Shown here: positions 1-7,439 of the stretch, piece after piece
Position numbering within the stretch: position 1 is the first letter of the stretch
Layout of the letters: the number at the start of each line of letters is the position of its first letter
Assembly: GCF_022410535.1 (NCBI RefSeq)
Contig: NZ_JAKNBL010000018.1
Coordinates: 1 to 56,197 of the forward strand
Reading direction: 5' to 3'
Length of the DNA stretch: 56,197 bases
Source: Pelotomaculum terephthalicicum JT
GTDB lineage: Bacteria > Bacillota > Desulfotomaculia > Desulfotomaculales > Pelotomaculaceae
Made by a program: the position numbers and the translations under genes
The notes under the pieces: model-generated
What the model saw: the letters and a program-made list of their open reading frames with translations, nothing else
The model's database searches: none
What the model was told of the DNA's origin: nothing

Positions 1-368
1 CTTTTCACATAGTCAGCGTAGTATTTGTTAAACTGGGTTGACTTGTACGGTACTTGACCGGACTCGCGGCACTGGTCGCAGTATTCAAGCCATAACAGAG
101 TTAACGTCACGCCGCTTTTTGCCATCTCTCGATGGATGTACTCGTAATCCGGCATTTTGTACGCTGGCTTAGTGCTCTCTGAAGGAAATAGGCGTTGTGA
201 CAACTCTTTGTCGGACATGTCGGCTGCCACCTGCCAACTTAGCCCTTGATCTTTTGCTCTTTGAAGCACGTTAATAACCGTGGTTCGCGAGCATCCGCAT
301 CCTAAAGCGATACGGGTGTTGTTGATTCCGAGACTGTGAAGCCGCAGAATCTCTTTGTAACTGGTCAT
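1..368 (-). CDS. istA: IS21-family transposase IstA, N-terminal part (runs off window)
   Basis: This minus-strand frame opens with ATG at 368-366 and is still open at base 1, giving about 122 residues. It begins MTSYKEILRLHSLG and continues with a GCSRTTVINVL helix-turn-helix, as in IstA transposases, followed by the usual YEYIHREMAKSGVTLTLLW segment. IstA binds the IS ends and carries out strand transfer with its ATPase helper IstB, which should lie left of the window. The DDE catalytic core is not in view, so activity cannot be judged. Confidence 0.8.
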   Translation of the reverse strand, partial: MTSYKEILRLHSLGINNTRIALGCGCSRTTVINVLQRAKDQGLSWQVAADMSDKELSQRLFPSESTKPAYKMPDYEYIHREMAKSGVTLTLLWLEYCDQCRESGQVPYKSTQFNKYYADYVK

Positions 369-534
369 ATCAATGACCCTCCTTGAATTTATTTGCACCT
401 TTTGGATGCATAAATTCAATTTAGCAGAAGGGCCATATCCAGTGTTCAACTTCTTCGGAACCGGTGTTCAGTTTCAAACGGGGACACTGTTTAATCTTAG
501 CGGTCAAACTGTTCAGTTTTACCCGGTATACTCA
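1..534 (-). mobile_element. Terminal part of an IS21-family insertion sequence
   Basis: The left part of the window is one end of an IS21-like element that continues beyond base 1. It contains the start of an IstA-type transposase gene reading leftward. The ~165 bp between that start and base 534 hold three copies of a GTTCA-centred repeat (444-448, 466-470, 511-515), like the multiple terminal repeats of IS21 elements. The proposed outer end at 534 begins TGA on the minus strand and fits a TG...CA terminus, but its exact position is inferred from where antiporter homology stops. The target duplication and other end lie outside the window. Confidence 0.7.
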
Positions 535-681
535 CTTACCGAGGGAAGCAGCTACAGCAGCTGTAATTACTCCAACGCATATTTCTACCAGTGCAATTGA
601 AATGCGGAGGTGATAGGCGATGATAGCCGAAAAAACAGCCAATCCAAGCCAAAAGAAAGCCAGCATATAGATATGTTCCAT
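532..681 (-). pseudogene. Cation:proton antiporter, N-terminal remnant cut by the IS
   Basis: The 49-codon frame starts at ATG 681-679 behind an AAAGGTGA ribosome site and ends at TGA 534-532. It encodes a membrane segment (MEHIYMLAFFWLGLAVF) followed by AYHLRISIALVEICVGV, which I recognise as the start of sodium/proton (CPA2-type) antiporters that normally exceed 380 residues. Homology stops at AASLGK, where the IS begins, and the stop codon appears to be supplied by the IS end. The gene lies directly downstream of two fluoride riboswitches, so its likely former role was ion or fluoride tolerance. The family call rests on recognition of a short segment. Confidence 0.7.
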
Positions 682-828
682 ATTTTCGTTCACCTTTCAT
701 TTTTAAAGATTTATAACATATAGGATAAGAAATCAATTATCAGCTCCTTAAATAATTTTTGACTGCAACAAACTGTAAAGTTACACCACCCCCTCTCGTA
801 TTCGCAATTAAAGTTTGATAAGAGCTAT

Positions 829-900
829 AAAAACAAAAACCCCCACCCGAAGGTAGGAGTCATCAGCTTTTTATGCTCAGGCGAACTCCATCGCCCCCCG
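829..900 (-). promoter_or_regulatory. Fluoride riboswitch (crcB motif), downstream copy with terminator
   Basis: On the minus strand the P1 hairpin GGCGATGGAGTTCGCC (895-880) is followed by GCTGATGACTCCTACC, the conserved crcB core. Loop bases GGAGT can form the pseudoknot with ACTCC. The 3' part then forms a CCTACC-TTCG-GGTGGG hairpin followed by T-rich sequence at about 840-829, sharing bases with the pseudoknot. This is the geometry of a transcriptional switch that reads through when fluoride is bound. It is the copy nearest the broken antiporter gene. Confidence 0.85.
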
Positions 901-924
901 TAGCGGGGATAATATTACTTTGTT

Positions 925-995
925 CAAAAAATAAAAACCTCCCATTACCGGTAGGAGCCATCAACGATCCGCATATGGCGAGCTCCATCACCATA
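925..995 (-). promoter_or_regulatory. Fluoride riboswitch (crcB motif), upstream copy with terminator
   Basis: A second aptamer on the minus strand reads GGTGATGGAGCTCGCC (992-977), then a short GCG-GAT-CGT stem, then TGATGGCTCCTACC. The pseudoknot partners GGAGC and GCTCC co-vary with GGAGT/ACTCC in the other copy, which supports the fold. CTCC and GGAG arms flank a short hairpin followed by a T-run at about 937-925, giving this copy its own terminator. The two units are transcribed in series, about 30 bp apart. Confidence 0.83.
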
Positions 996-999
996 TATT

Positions 1000-1028
1000 A
1001 TTATAACATATATAACATACCCTCTAAA
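1000..1028 (-). promoter_or_regulatory. Promoter for the tandem fluoride riboswitches
   Basis: On the minus strand TTTAGA (1028-1023) and a perfect TATAAT (1005-1000) are separated by 17 bp. The predicted start near 993 falls at the first base of the upstream aptamer, which is what a riboswitch leader requires. The -35 is only 4/6. Confidence 0.55.
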
Positions 1029-1094
1029 AAAATATAAAAATTGATTTGATAGAAGCAACCCGGTTAAGGCTGCTTTTCTATTCCGAGGCGGGTT

Positions 1095-1445
1095 TAATCC
1101 TTCTTGGAGGACCTGAGAAAAATTTACTCCTGCTTCATCACCAAGGACTTTTAGATATTTAGTAATTGATACGTTGATTCCATAGTGGTTAAATCGTTTG
1201 CTTTGCGGTATTTCGCAAAGTCGATGTCCGCCCACGAAACAAACTCATTAGCTTCATGCGGAGGTTCATAGGCGGACGGTTCTGGGAATATGCGTCCGTC
1301 ATCCTGTTCGCATACTCCCCAAAGGCCAATAGCATCATGAGCCATATAAATTGCTTCTGCCAGGTCTTTACCTTGTGTATTAATGTCAAGTTACAACATA
1401 TCCCGAATTGGTGGGGGTAAGGATTACAGGATACACTTTTGTCAT
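1095..1445 (-). pseudogene. hicB: HicB-type antitoxin, frameshifted relic
   Basis: Three reading frames must be joined to rebuild a HicB protein. ATG 1445 opens MTKVYPVILTPTNSGYVVT. A second frame then gives DINTQGKDLAEAIYMAHDA and LWGVCEQDDGRIFPEPS. A third carries the C-terminal SITKYLKVLGDEAGVNFSQVLQEGL. HicB proteins pair a degraded RNase-H-like fold with a small DNA-binding C-terminus and neutralise the HicA RNase. Material appears to be missing at the first junction. No HicA dsRBD-like ORF is seen beside it, so this is a decayed or orphan antitoxin. Confidence 0.7.
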
Positions 1446-1507
1446 CTAGCAACATTCTCCTTTATGGTAGTAGGCTGACCCTCTAGAGGCAGCTTCCGGT
1501 CATTGGT

Positions 1508-2332
1508 TTATTCTACAATTTTTTGAATTTTTTCCGCTGAGATGGTTAGTTCTTGCATGGCTGCGGAAATCTCCTGAGTGGCTGCAGCCTGTTCTTCGCT
1601 TAGAGCGGCTGTATCAATAACTTTTTCAGCCATTGTCATTGCATTATTATTTATTGTAGCAAGGATATCTTTGATTTCTTTGACGCTCTGAGCGCTTTTT
1701 ACCGACATCTTACGAATTTCATCGGCCACGACAGAGAAACCTTTGCCATATTCTCCGGCCCTTGCTGCCTCTATGGCAGCATTAAGACCTAGTAGATTAG
1801 AAGTGTTAGCAACTTCATTAATAAACCCTAAAATCGTGTCAGTCTTCTTGACCTGAGCAATTATTTCTTCAACCTGTATCTTTAGGATGTCTTGACTATT
1901 AGCCAGTTGCTGGGCGGACGAAGCAAGTTCTTCTATTGTAGCTGAGGTCTGTTGAGTTGAAGATACTACTAATTGGGCTATTTGGTTCGCCTCATCCTTG
2001 CCCTTCAAACCGAGACCGATGAATATAGCGCCTATTACATCACCTTTTTTATCTTTCAGAGGTATGCTCCTTGATTTGAAAGATACGCCATAGACCTCTT
2101 TATCTAACACCACCTCAGTAACTTCTCCCGTTGTAATGGCTTTATACATACCGCCTCCCTCGGGAACTGGTTTTCCGGCCAAGTCACCCAAGTCTATTTC
2201 GGAACTTGGGATATAATAAATATATTTCTCCTTGTCCGATATTCCGATCATGAAGTCCATTGGGAGCATTCCCTGGATGATCGGGGCAATTTCTACTAAT
2301 TGATCCAGGACGTTATCTTCTGATAATAACAT
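1508..2332 (-). CDS. Soluble methyl-accepting chemotaxis-like signalling protein
   Basis: This 274-residue protein has no membrane segment. Residues ~1-115 form a small sensor-like domain, ending [17 protein letters not shown], typical of cytoplasmic single-domain receptors. Residues ~130-274 are an MCP signalling coil with the hairpin tip [22 protein letters not shown] followed by [15 protein letters not shown], the CheA/CheW-binding region. An in-frame GTG lies nine bases upstream at 2341, but GAGGTG is correctly spaced for the ATG at 2332. The gene stands alone among decayed genes with no che gene nearby. The ligand is unknown. Confidence 0.85.
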   Translation of the reverse strand: MLLSEDNVLDQLVEIAPIIQGMLPMDFMIGISDKEKYIYYIPSSEIDLGDLAGKPVPEGGGMYKAITTGEVTEVVLDKEVYGVSFKSRSIPLKDKKGDVIGAIFIGLGLKGKDEANQIAQLVVSSTQQTSATIEELASSAQQLANSQDILKIQVEEIIAQVKKTDTILGFINEVANTSNLLGLNAAIEAARAGEYGKGFSVVADEIRKMSVKSAQSVKEIKDILATINNNAMTMAEKVIDTAALSEEQAAATQEISAAMQELTISAEKIQKIVE

Positions 2333-2495
2333 TTCTGTCACCTCAACTTTTGAATATGCTTTTTAAGCTCTCTCAATTACATATTACTACATAAAACATA
2401 ATACGACAAAATTTTCATGAAAACTTGGTGATCCCCATGACCAAACTCTACCCCAACCCGTCCAGGTACAAACATCCCGAGCACCTCATGCTAGT

Positions 2496-2630
2496 ATGCC
2501 GGAGAATACATCTACTTCATTAACAAATGATGTTATTGACCAACTTGAGCGTCTGGCAAAGTTGAAAGAGCAGGGTATTCTCACTGAGGAAAAATTTAAA
2601 GAGCAGAAACAAAAAATATTGAATAAATAA
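2496..2630 (+). CDS. SHOCT-domain mini-protein, possibly the tail of a lost larger gene
   Basis: The 44-codon frame encodes MPENTSTSLTNDVIDQL, then ERLAKLKEQGILTEEKF and KEQKQKIL, a textbook SHOCT (short C-terminal) domain. No good ribosome site precedes the ATG. A different frame upstream (about 2435-2495) encodes TKLYPNPSRYKHPEHLML, which could belong to the same ancestral protein. I therefore suspect a frameshifted relic rather than a free-standing gene. A terminator follows six bases after the stop. Confidence 0.5.
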   Translation: MPENTSTSLTNDVIDQLERLAKLKEQGILTEEKFKEQKQKILNK

Positions 2631-2635
2631 TTCAG

Positions 2636-2660
2636 CCCGGCGCTAATCCGGGTTTTGATT
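2636..2660 (+). terminator. Terminator after the SHOCT ORF
   Basis: CCCGG-cgctaat-CCGGG is followed by TTTTGATT. The stem is short but GC-rich and directly follows the SHOCT stop codon. Confidence 0.6.
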
Positions 2661-2802
2661 GGCACTGATGCTCACACGTTGGCGTTTTTTTGTTAGTAAT
2701 GGCGGGCGGAGTGATTGGGAGGATAAGGGTGTAGGGGGAATATTTAAAAGACGTTTTGTCGGTTCGTTTGTTTTGTGTTTTGCTCATTTGGGCACCGAAT
2801 GC

Positions 2803-2838
2803 AAAGATCCAGCCATTTTATTTAATGGCCAGATCTTT
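2803..2838 (-). terminator. Long inverted repeat downstream of tRNA-Leu
   Basis: AAAGATC and GATCTTT flank an inner GCCATT/AATGGC stem with a symmetric 2-nt internal loop. It starts ~20 bp after the tRNA 3' end on the minus strand. It probably ends tRNA transcription or marks a processing site. The T-tract on the minus side is short (TTTGCATT). Confidence 0.55.
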
Positions 2839-2857
2839 AAAATAACCTTGATTTTAT

Positions 2858-2947
2858 TGGTGCCCGAGACCGGAATCGAACCGGTACGAGCTTTGAGGCT
2901 CGCAGGATTTTAAGTCCTGTGCGTCTGCCAGTTCCGCCACTCGGGCA
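2858..2947 (-). tRNA. tRNA-Leu (anticodon UAA), CCA encoded
   Basis: The minus-strand sequence starts TGCCCGAGTGG and ends CTCGGGCACCA, so the acceptor stem pairs and the CCA end is encoded. The anticodon loop CTTAAAA between AGGA and TCCT gives UAA. The T-arm GGTTCGATTCC is intact. A long variable arm (GAGCCTC-AAA-GCTC region) marks a class II leucine tRNA. Confidence 0.95.
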
Positions 2948-2970
2948 TATAGCGCTAATTTCGCACAGTC

Positions 2971-3000
2971 ATTTTAGCACATCCAAAATTAAGTTGTCAA
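2971..3000 (-). promoter_or_regulatory. Promoter of tRNA-Leu
   Basis: On the minus strand a perfect TTGACA (3000-2995) and TAAAAT (2976-2971) are 18 bp apart. The start would fall near 2964, just ahead of the mature tRNA 5' end. Confidence 0.65.
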
Positions 3001-3091
3001 CTGCTCGGGCACCATGCCTGTGCTTGAGCATCAGGTCACTCTATTAAATGAGGGGTGTATCATTGATACAAGAAAGCAAAAGAAGGAGTAA

Positions 3092-5569
3092 ATGGTTGTC
3101 TGTAGAATCATGATTAGATATAGAAAGGCTAGGGGGTGGGGTAATTTGGATAGCCTGGAGAAACTCAAAGTGCCGGTTGATAAGCTAAGGCGAGTTTGTA
3201 GCCGGGAAGAATTTGATTTTTGTAAAACAACCGCCGATGTTTCGCCGCTTGATGGATTCATCGTTCAGGAACGCGCGGTAAGGGCTATGCAATTTGGCTT
3301 GGCCATGAGTGCCTCGGGTTATAATATTTTTGTTGTCGGACCTCCGGGTACAGGTAAAAGTACATACACTCAGGCTGTTGTGTCTCAGGTGGCTGCGGGT
3401 AAAACCGCGCCGGACGATTGGTGCTATATATGCAACTTCGCTGATCAGGACCGCCCTCTGGCTGTTTCATTGCCTGCCGGAGAGGGCTATGGGTTTCAGA
3501 GAGACATGGAAGAATTGCTGTCTGATTTGCGGATTGCCATACCGAAGGCTTTTGAAGAAGGTGATTATGAGCAACAAAAAAGTTTAATTATACAATCTGT
3601 TCAGCAACAGATGGATGATTATTTTCAGGAGCTCAATCAGGAAGCCAGAGAAGCTGAATTTAATATGAAGCAAACCCAAAGAGGGTTTGTCTTCATACCG
3701 CTGAAGGATAACAAGCCTATCCCGCCCGAGGAATTCGATCACATTCCTGTCCAAGAACGCCGGGAAATAGAGGAAAAAGGGCGGAGGCTGCAAAAAAAGT
3801 TTGATGATACTATGCATAATGGCCGGGTACTGGAAAAACAGGCAAAAGAAAAAATAGAAGAATTGGAAAAGCAAATCGCTTTATCTGCCGCGGGTCCCAT
3901 TGTTGACAGGCTTTTGGTAAAATACGATTCGTTTCAGCCAATTGTGCAATATCTTAAAGAGGTTTTAAGAGACATAACGAAAAACACTGTTTCCTTTAAA
4001 AACCAGGTGGCCGAGCCGGCCATGCCGTCTGTTCCGGTGCAATTTCAACAGGATGACACTGATCAGTTTACCCGTTACAAAGTTAATCTTTTTGTTGCGA
4101 ACGACAAAAATGCGGGCGCTCCCGTAGTAACAGAACCCAGCACCAGTTATTATAATATTTTCGGGAAGGTTGAGTACCGCAGCCATGTCCTGTCTACACA
4201 TACTGATTTTACAATGGTAAAGCCTGGCGCGATTCACCGGGCAAACGGAGGGTTCCTTATCTTACAGGCTAAAGACGTTTTAAGTAATCCGTTAATCTGG
4301 GACACGCTGAAAAAAGCAATCAAATACCGCCAGGTCATGGTGGAAAATATTGGTGAACAATATCATCTTGTTCCTAACGTTACCTTGAGACCGGAACCGA
4401 TCCCGTTTAATGCCAAGGTAATCCTCATCGGTTCTCCGCACCTGTATCAACTACTGTATAATATTGATGAAGACTTCCAGAAACTTTTTAAAGTTAAGGT
4501 TGATTTTGCCACGGAAATGCCCCGGACTCCGGAAAACTTGCGCAAGTATGCTTCATTTGTCAGTACCGTTTGCCGTGAAGGCGACTTGAAGCATTTTGAT
4601 TGGAGGGGTCTGGGCAAATTGACCGAGTACGGTTCTTACCTCGCGGGACATCAGGATAAGCTTTCCACCAAGTTCAATGAAGTAATCGAGATTGTTTATG
4701 AAGCGGCAGCATTAGCTCAATTTGAAGGCTCTTCCTTTGTTGGAGCAAGTCATGTGCAAAAAGCTATAAAAGAGCGAAGATACCGTTCCGGCAGGATAGA
4801 AGAAAATATTCAGGAGTTAATTATTAGTAATACAATAATGATTGATACTCAGGACTCTGTGGTAGGGCAGGTTAATGGTCTTGCCGTTAGCGAATTTGGC
4901 GGTTATGTATTTGGCAGGCCGGTTCGCATTACCGCGAGGACTTATCTGGGACGTGGCGGCATTATAAATATCGAGCGCGAGGCTCAGATGAGCGGGAGTA
5001 TTCATTCTAAAGGCATCCTTATTTTGGCCGGATACTTGGGTGGAAAGTTTGCTCAGAAAAAACCGCTCGGAATAACTGCGCAAATTACTTTTGAACAACT
5101 CTATGACGGTGTGGAAGGAGACAGTGCTTCCAGTGCTGAGCTGTACGCGATTCTTTCCAGTTTGTCTGGTGTTCCTCTCAAGCAAAGCTTGGCGGTAACA
5201 GGTTCAGTTAATCAGTTCGGTGAAATTCAGCCAATTGGTGGAGCGACTGAAAAAATTGAAGGTTTCTTTGATATTTGTCAGGCAAGAGGTTTGTCAGGAG
5301 AGCAGGGTGTGGTGATACCTATCCAAAATGTTGAAAATTTAATGTTGAAGGAAGAAATAATAGATGCTGTGAATGAAGGGAAATTCCATGTTTATGCAAT
5401 TAAGGATATTGAAGAAGGCATTGAATTATTAAGTGGAGTAGCAGCGGGAAAAATGATGGAAGACGGCAGCTACCCCAACGGTAGTGTTATGAGCCTGGTG
5501 GAACAAAAAATTAATGGAGATTTCATTGAATGTATAGATATGGCTTCGACAGACAAACCAAATAGGTAA
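3092..5569 (+). CDS. LonC-type ATP-dependent protease
   Basis: 825 residues. Residues 83-90 are a Walker A (GPPGTGKS), followed by a long coiled insertion (~165-280) instead of the classical Lon N-terminal domain. The C-terminal third is a Lon serine protease domain, with the catalytic Ser in EGDSAS (about 678) and Lys in GGATEKIEGF (about 721), 43 residues apart as in Lon. Such proteins degrade unfolded or regulatory proteins. The ATG at 3092 has AAGGAG only three bases away. A TTG at 3146 after AGGGGGTGGGG removes 18 non-conserved residues and is a credible alternative start. The gene is monocistronic. Confidence 0.88.
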   Translation: MVVCRIMIRYRKARGWGNLDSLEKLKVPVDKLRRVCSREEFDFCKTTADVSPLDGFIVQERAVRAMQFGLAMSASGYNIFVVGPPGTGKSTYTQAVVSQVAAGKTAPDDWCYICNFADQDRPLAVSLPAGEGYGFQRDMEELLSDLRIAIPKAFEEGDYEQQKSLIIQSVQQQMDDYFQELNQEAREAEFNMKQTQRGFVFIPLKDNKPIPPEEFDHIPVQERREIEEKGRRLQKKFDDTMHNGRVLEKQAKEKIEELEKQIALSAAGPIVDRLLVKYDSFQPIVQYLKEVLRDITKNTVSFKNQVAEPAMPSVPVQFQQDDTDQFTRYKVNLFVANDKNAGAPVVTEPSTSYYNIFGKVEYRSHVLSTHTDFTMVKPGAIHRANGGFLILQAKDVLSNPLIWDTLKKAIKYRQVMVENIGEQYHLVPNVTLRPEPIPFNAKVILIGSPHLYQLLYNIDEDFQKLFKVKVDFATEMPRTPENLRKYASFVSTVCREGDLKHFDWRGLGKLTEYGSYLAGHQDKLSTKFNEVIEIVYEAAALAQFEGSSFVGASHVQKAIKERRYRSGRIEENIQELIISNTIMIDTQDSVVGQVNGLAVSEFGGYVFGRPVRITARTYLGRGGIINIEREAQMSGSIHSKGILILAGYLGGKFAQKKPLGITAQITFEQLYDGVEGDSASSAELYAILSSLSGVPLKQSLAVTGSVNQFGEIQPIGGATEKIEGFFDICQARGLSGEQGVVIPIQNVENLMLKEEIIDAVNEGKFHVYAIKDIEEGIELLSGVAAGKMMEDGSYPNGSVMSLVEQKINGDFIECIDMASTDKPNR

Positions 5570-5622
5570 TAAAATTACCGGAGTTAATCACAACCTTATT
5601 ATAATTAAACACTTGTTTTGCG

Positions 5623-5925
5623 CTAGCGGGTTTTGTGTTGGGTACCGGTATTCATATTAGTAGATTTTTGATCCAGGCCGGCAACGAAAACCAGGATCTT
5701 GGCCGCTGCATCATATAAATCTGGCGGAATCTCTCTCCCAATTCCCAGGTCGTGTAAGGTCTTAGCCAAAGATTGGTCCCGGTACACCGGTACTCCCGAT
5801 TTTTTAGCAATCTCTTTTATCTTTTGTGCTTTTAGTCCTTTGCCGGCAGCAACAACAATTGGCGCACCATCCTTGCCAGGTTCATAGCGCAGCGCTGTGG
5901 CAATTTCTTTTCGCAAATCTTCCAT
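5623..5925 (-). CDS. FlhB-like C-terminal-domain protein
   Basis: About 100 residues correspond to the cytoplasmic domain of the flagellar export protein FlhB: ATALRYEPGKDGAPIVVA, then GKGLKAQKIKEIAKKSGVPV and IGREIPPDLYDAAAKIL. The membrane part and the autocleaving NPTH motif are absent. Free-standing copies like this (B. subtilis YlqH type) occur beside a FliK-like gene, as here. The function of such stand-alone domains is unclear. Binding export substrates is an inference from the parent domain. Confidence 0.8.
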   Translation of the reverse strand: MEDLRKEIATALRYEPGKDGAPIVVAAGKGLKAQKIKEIAKKSGVPVYRDQSLAKTLHDLGIGREIPPDLYDAAAKILVFVAGLDQKSTNMNTGTQHKTR

Positions 5926-5937
5926 AAAATAATAACC

Positions 5938-6534
5938 TCAAATCTTTTGGTTCAGCAAATAAGCTTCAAACTTGGGAAGTACCTCGTTAGTAAGTCCGCC
6001 AAGACCTGCGCGAGCCTGGCTGGTTAGAGACACTTCCTGAAACCCGATTTCTTTTAGAGCGTCTCTTATTGGAGAGAAGTTTTCCCGCAGGATTTCGCTT
6101 GACCTTTCGCTGTCGGTAAAATACCTGACGGATAAGCAATTATTCCGCCATGACAGGTTAATCCAGATCTGGCCCATGTTGTCGGTGTCGATGTAGACAA
6201 ATATTTCTGTGGCGGTTTTATTCGCGGTGGTCGAATCTGACGCGTTTCTCTCGTCTAATCTGGCGAAAAACCTGGCTTCCGGATAAAGCTCGGAGCGCAG
6301 GGGCAGGGGAGTAAAAGCAGGCTGGTTGGCAGTTGGTTCTACAGTTTGCTTCGTTTCAGCTCGCGAGGAATACCTTGCATGAGGGGTGTTATCCAGCGCA
6401 TCAAGCACTTTCTTGCCAAGAGCCATCGCGTCCCGGGCACTCGCGGCACCTTCTGTTTTAGGTGCGGGCGATACTTTGCTGATATTACGATTGGACAATT
6501 CAAATAGTAAGTTGGTTAATAAGCTGATATTCAT
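5938..6534 (-). CDS. FliK-like (hook-length-control type) protein
   Basis: 198 residues from ATG 6534; a TTG at 6552 is less likely because GCGGGG is spaced for the ATG. The N-terminal ~90 residues are Ala/Thr/Pro-rich and variable. The C-terminal ~100 (TEIFVYIDTDNMGQIWINLSW, CLSVRYFTDSE, IRDALKEIGFQEVSL) resemble the globular domain of FliK-family proteins. Only 12 bp separate it from the FlhB-like gene downstream, so the two form an operon mirroring the FliK-FlhB interaction. No other flagellar gene is in the window. Confidence 0.6.
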   Translation of the reverse strand: MNISLLTNLLFELSNRNISKVSPAPKTEGAASARDAMALGKKVLDALDNTPHARYSSRAETKQTVEPTANQPAFTPLPLRSELYPEARFFARLDERNASDSTTANKTATEIFVYIDTDNMGQIWINLSWRNNCLSVRYFTDSERSSEILRENFSPIRDALKEIGFQEVSLTSQARAGLGGLTNEVLPKFEAYLLNQKI

Positions 6535-6673
6535 GTTACTAACCCCGCTCAATTATTCAATCTATTCTATCAATCGGCCTATATGCGCTTTTTGTGAAGG
6601 GGGTAAGTTTTTGATGAAAAGGATTATAATGGCAGAAGATAATGATAAAGATAAATGATTTGGTGGTGTCTTG

Positions 6674-7384
6674 ATGGATTTGCCGGCTATATTTACTACT
6701 GCTTTCATAGTTGGTTTTTCGGGAGCGATGGCACCCGGGCCGTTACTGACTGTGTCAATTAGAGAGAGCTTCCGTTTGGGCTTTGTCGCCGGTCCTCTTC
6801 TAATGGTGGGGCACGGGATTCTGGAATTAGCCCTGGTCTTCGCGCTTGTTGGCGGACTCTCGTTTTTCTTGACCCAACCTGTTGTAGCGCATATCATCGC
6901 TGTAGTTGGCGGAGCATCCCTGGTTTATATGGGTTATGGCATAGTTAACGATGTCTATAAAAAAAAATTAAAATTTAATATACAACAACGGGAGATAAAT
7001 AGCGCAAGTGACGGAAGTATGGTAACCGGCATGATAAGTGAAAGTAAATCCGCTGAGAGCGAGCCTTCTTTGGGGAGAAGAAGGCTGCACGCTGTATTAT
7101 TAGGTATGCTGGTCAGTATTTCTAATCCTTACTGGACGATTTGGTGGGCGACTGTCGGACTGGCTTATATTTCTACGTCAATGAACAGCGGTTACACTGG
7201 TCTAGCTGTTTTTTTTACAGGGCACATTTTGTCCGATTTCACTTGGTACAGCCTGGTGGCCGCGGCAGCGGCCGGTGGCAGAAAGATTTTAAGCGACGGT
7301 GTGTACAAAGGTGTTCTTACTGCCTGCGCTGTTTTTATGATCGGTCTGGGGAGCTACTTTCTTTATAATGGTCTTTTTGTATGA
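6674..7384 (+). CDS. LysE/RhtB-family exporter
   Basis: 236 residues with about six hydrophobic segments. The N-terminus (AFIVGFSGAMAPGPLLTVSI) is the diagnostic LysE-family start, and SISNPYWTIWWATVG is the second conserved block. A hydrophilic loop of ~45 residues (about 100-145) separates the two halves. The family exports amino acids or other small molecules; the substrate cannot be told from sequence. A TTG precedes the ATG, and GGTGGTG serves either start. Confidence 0.8.
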   Translation: MDLPAIFTTAFIVGFSGAMAPGPLLTVSIRESFRLGFVAGPLLMVGHGILELALVFALVGGLSFFLTQPVVAHIIAVVGGASLVYMGYGIVNDVYKKKLKFNIQQREINSASDGSMVTGMISESKSAESEPSLGRRRLHAVLLGMLVSISNPYWTIWWATVGLAYISTSMNSGYTGLAVFFTGHILSDFTWYSLVAAAAAGGRKILSDGVYKGVLTACAVFMIGLGSYFLYNGLFV

Positions 7385-7439
7385 ATGTTTTAGCCTGTGG
7401 TAAAAATAAACCATCATAAAAAGGAGGAAGAATGTTATC

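Noticed and set aside
373-600. 75-codon plus-strand ORF
   Set aside because: It lies across the IS terminal repeats and antisense to the antiporter remnant; composition and lack of ribosome site indicate chance.
2659-2913. 84-codon plus-strand ORF
   Set aside because: It reads antisense through tRNA-Leu and the downstream hairpin.
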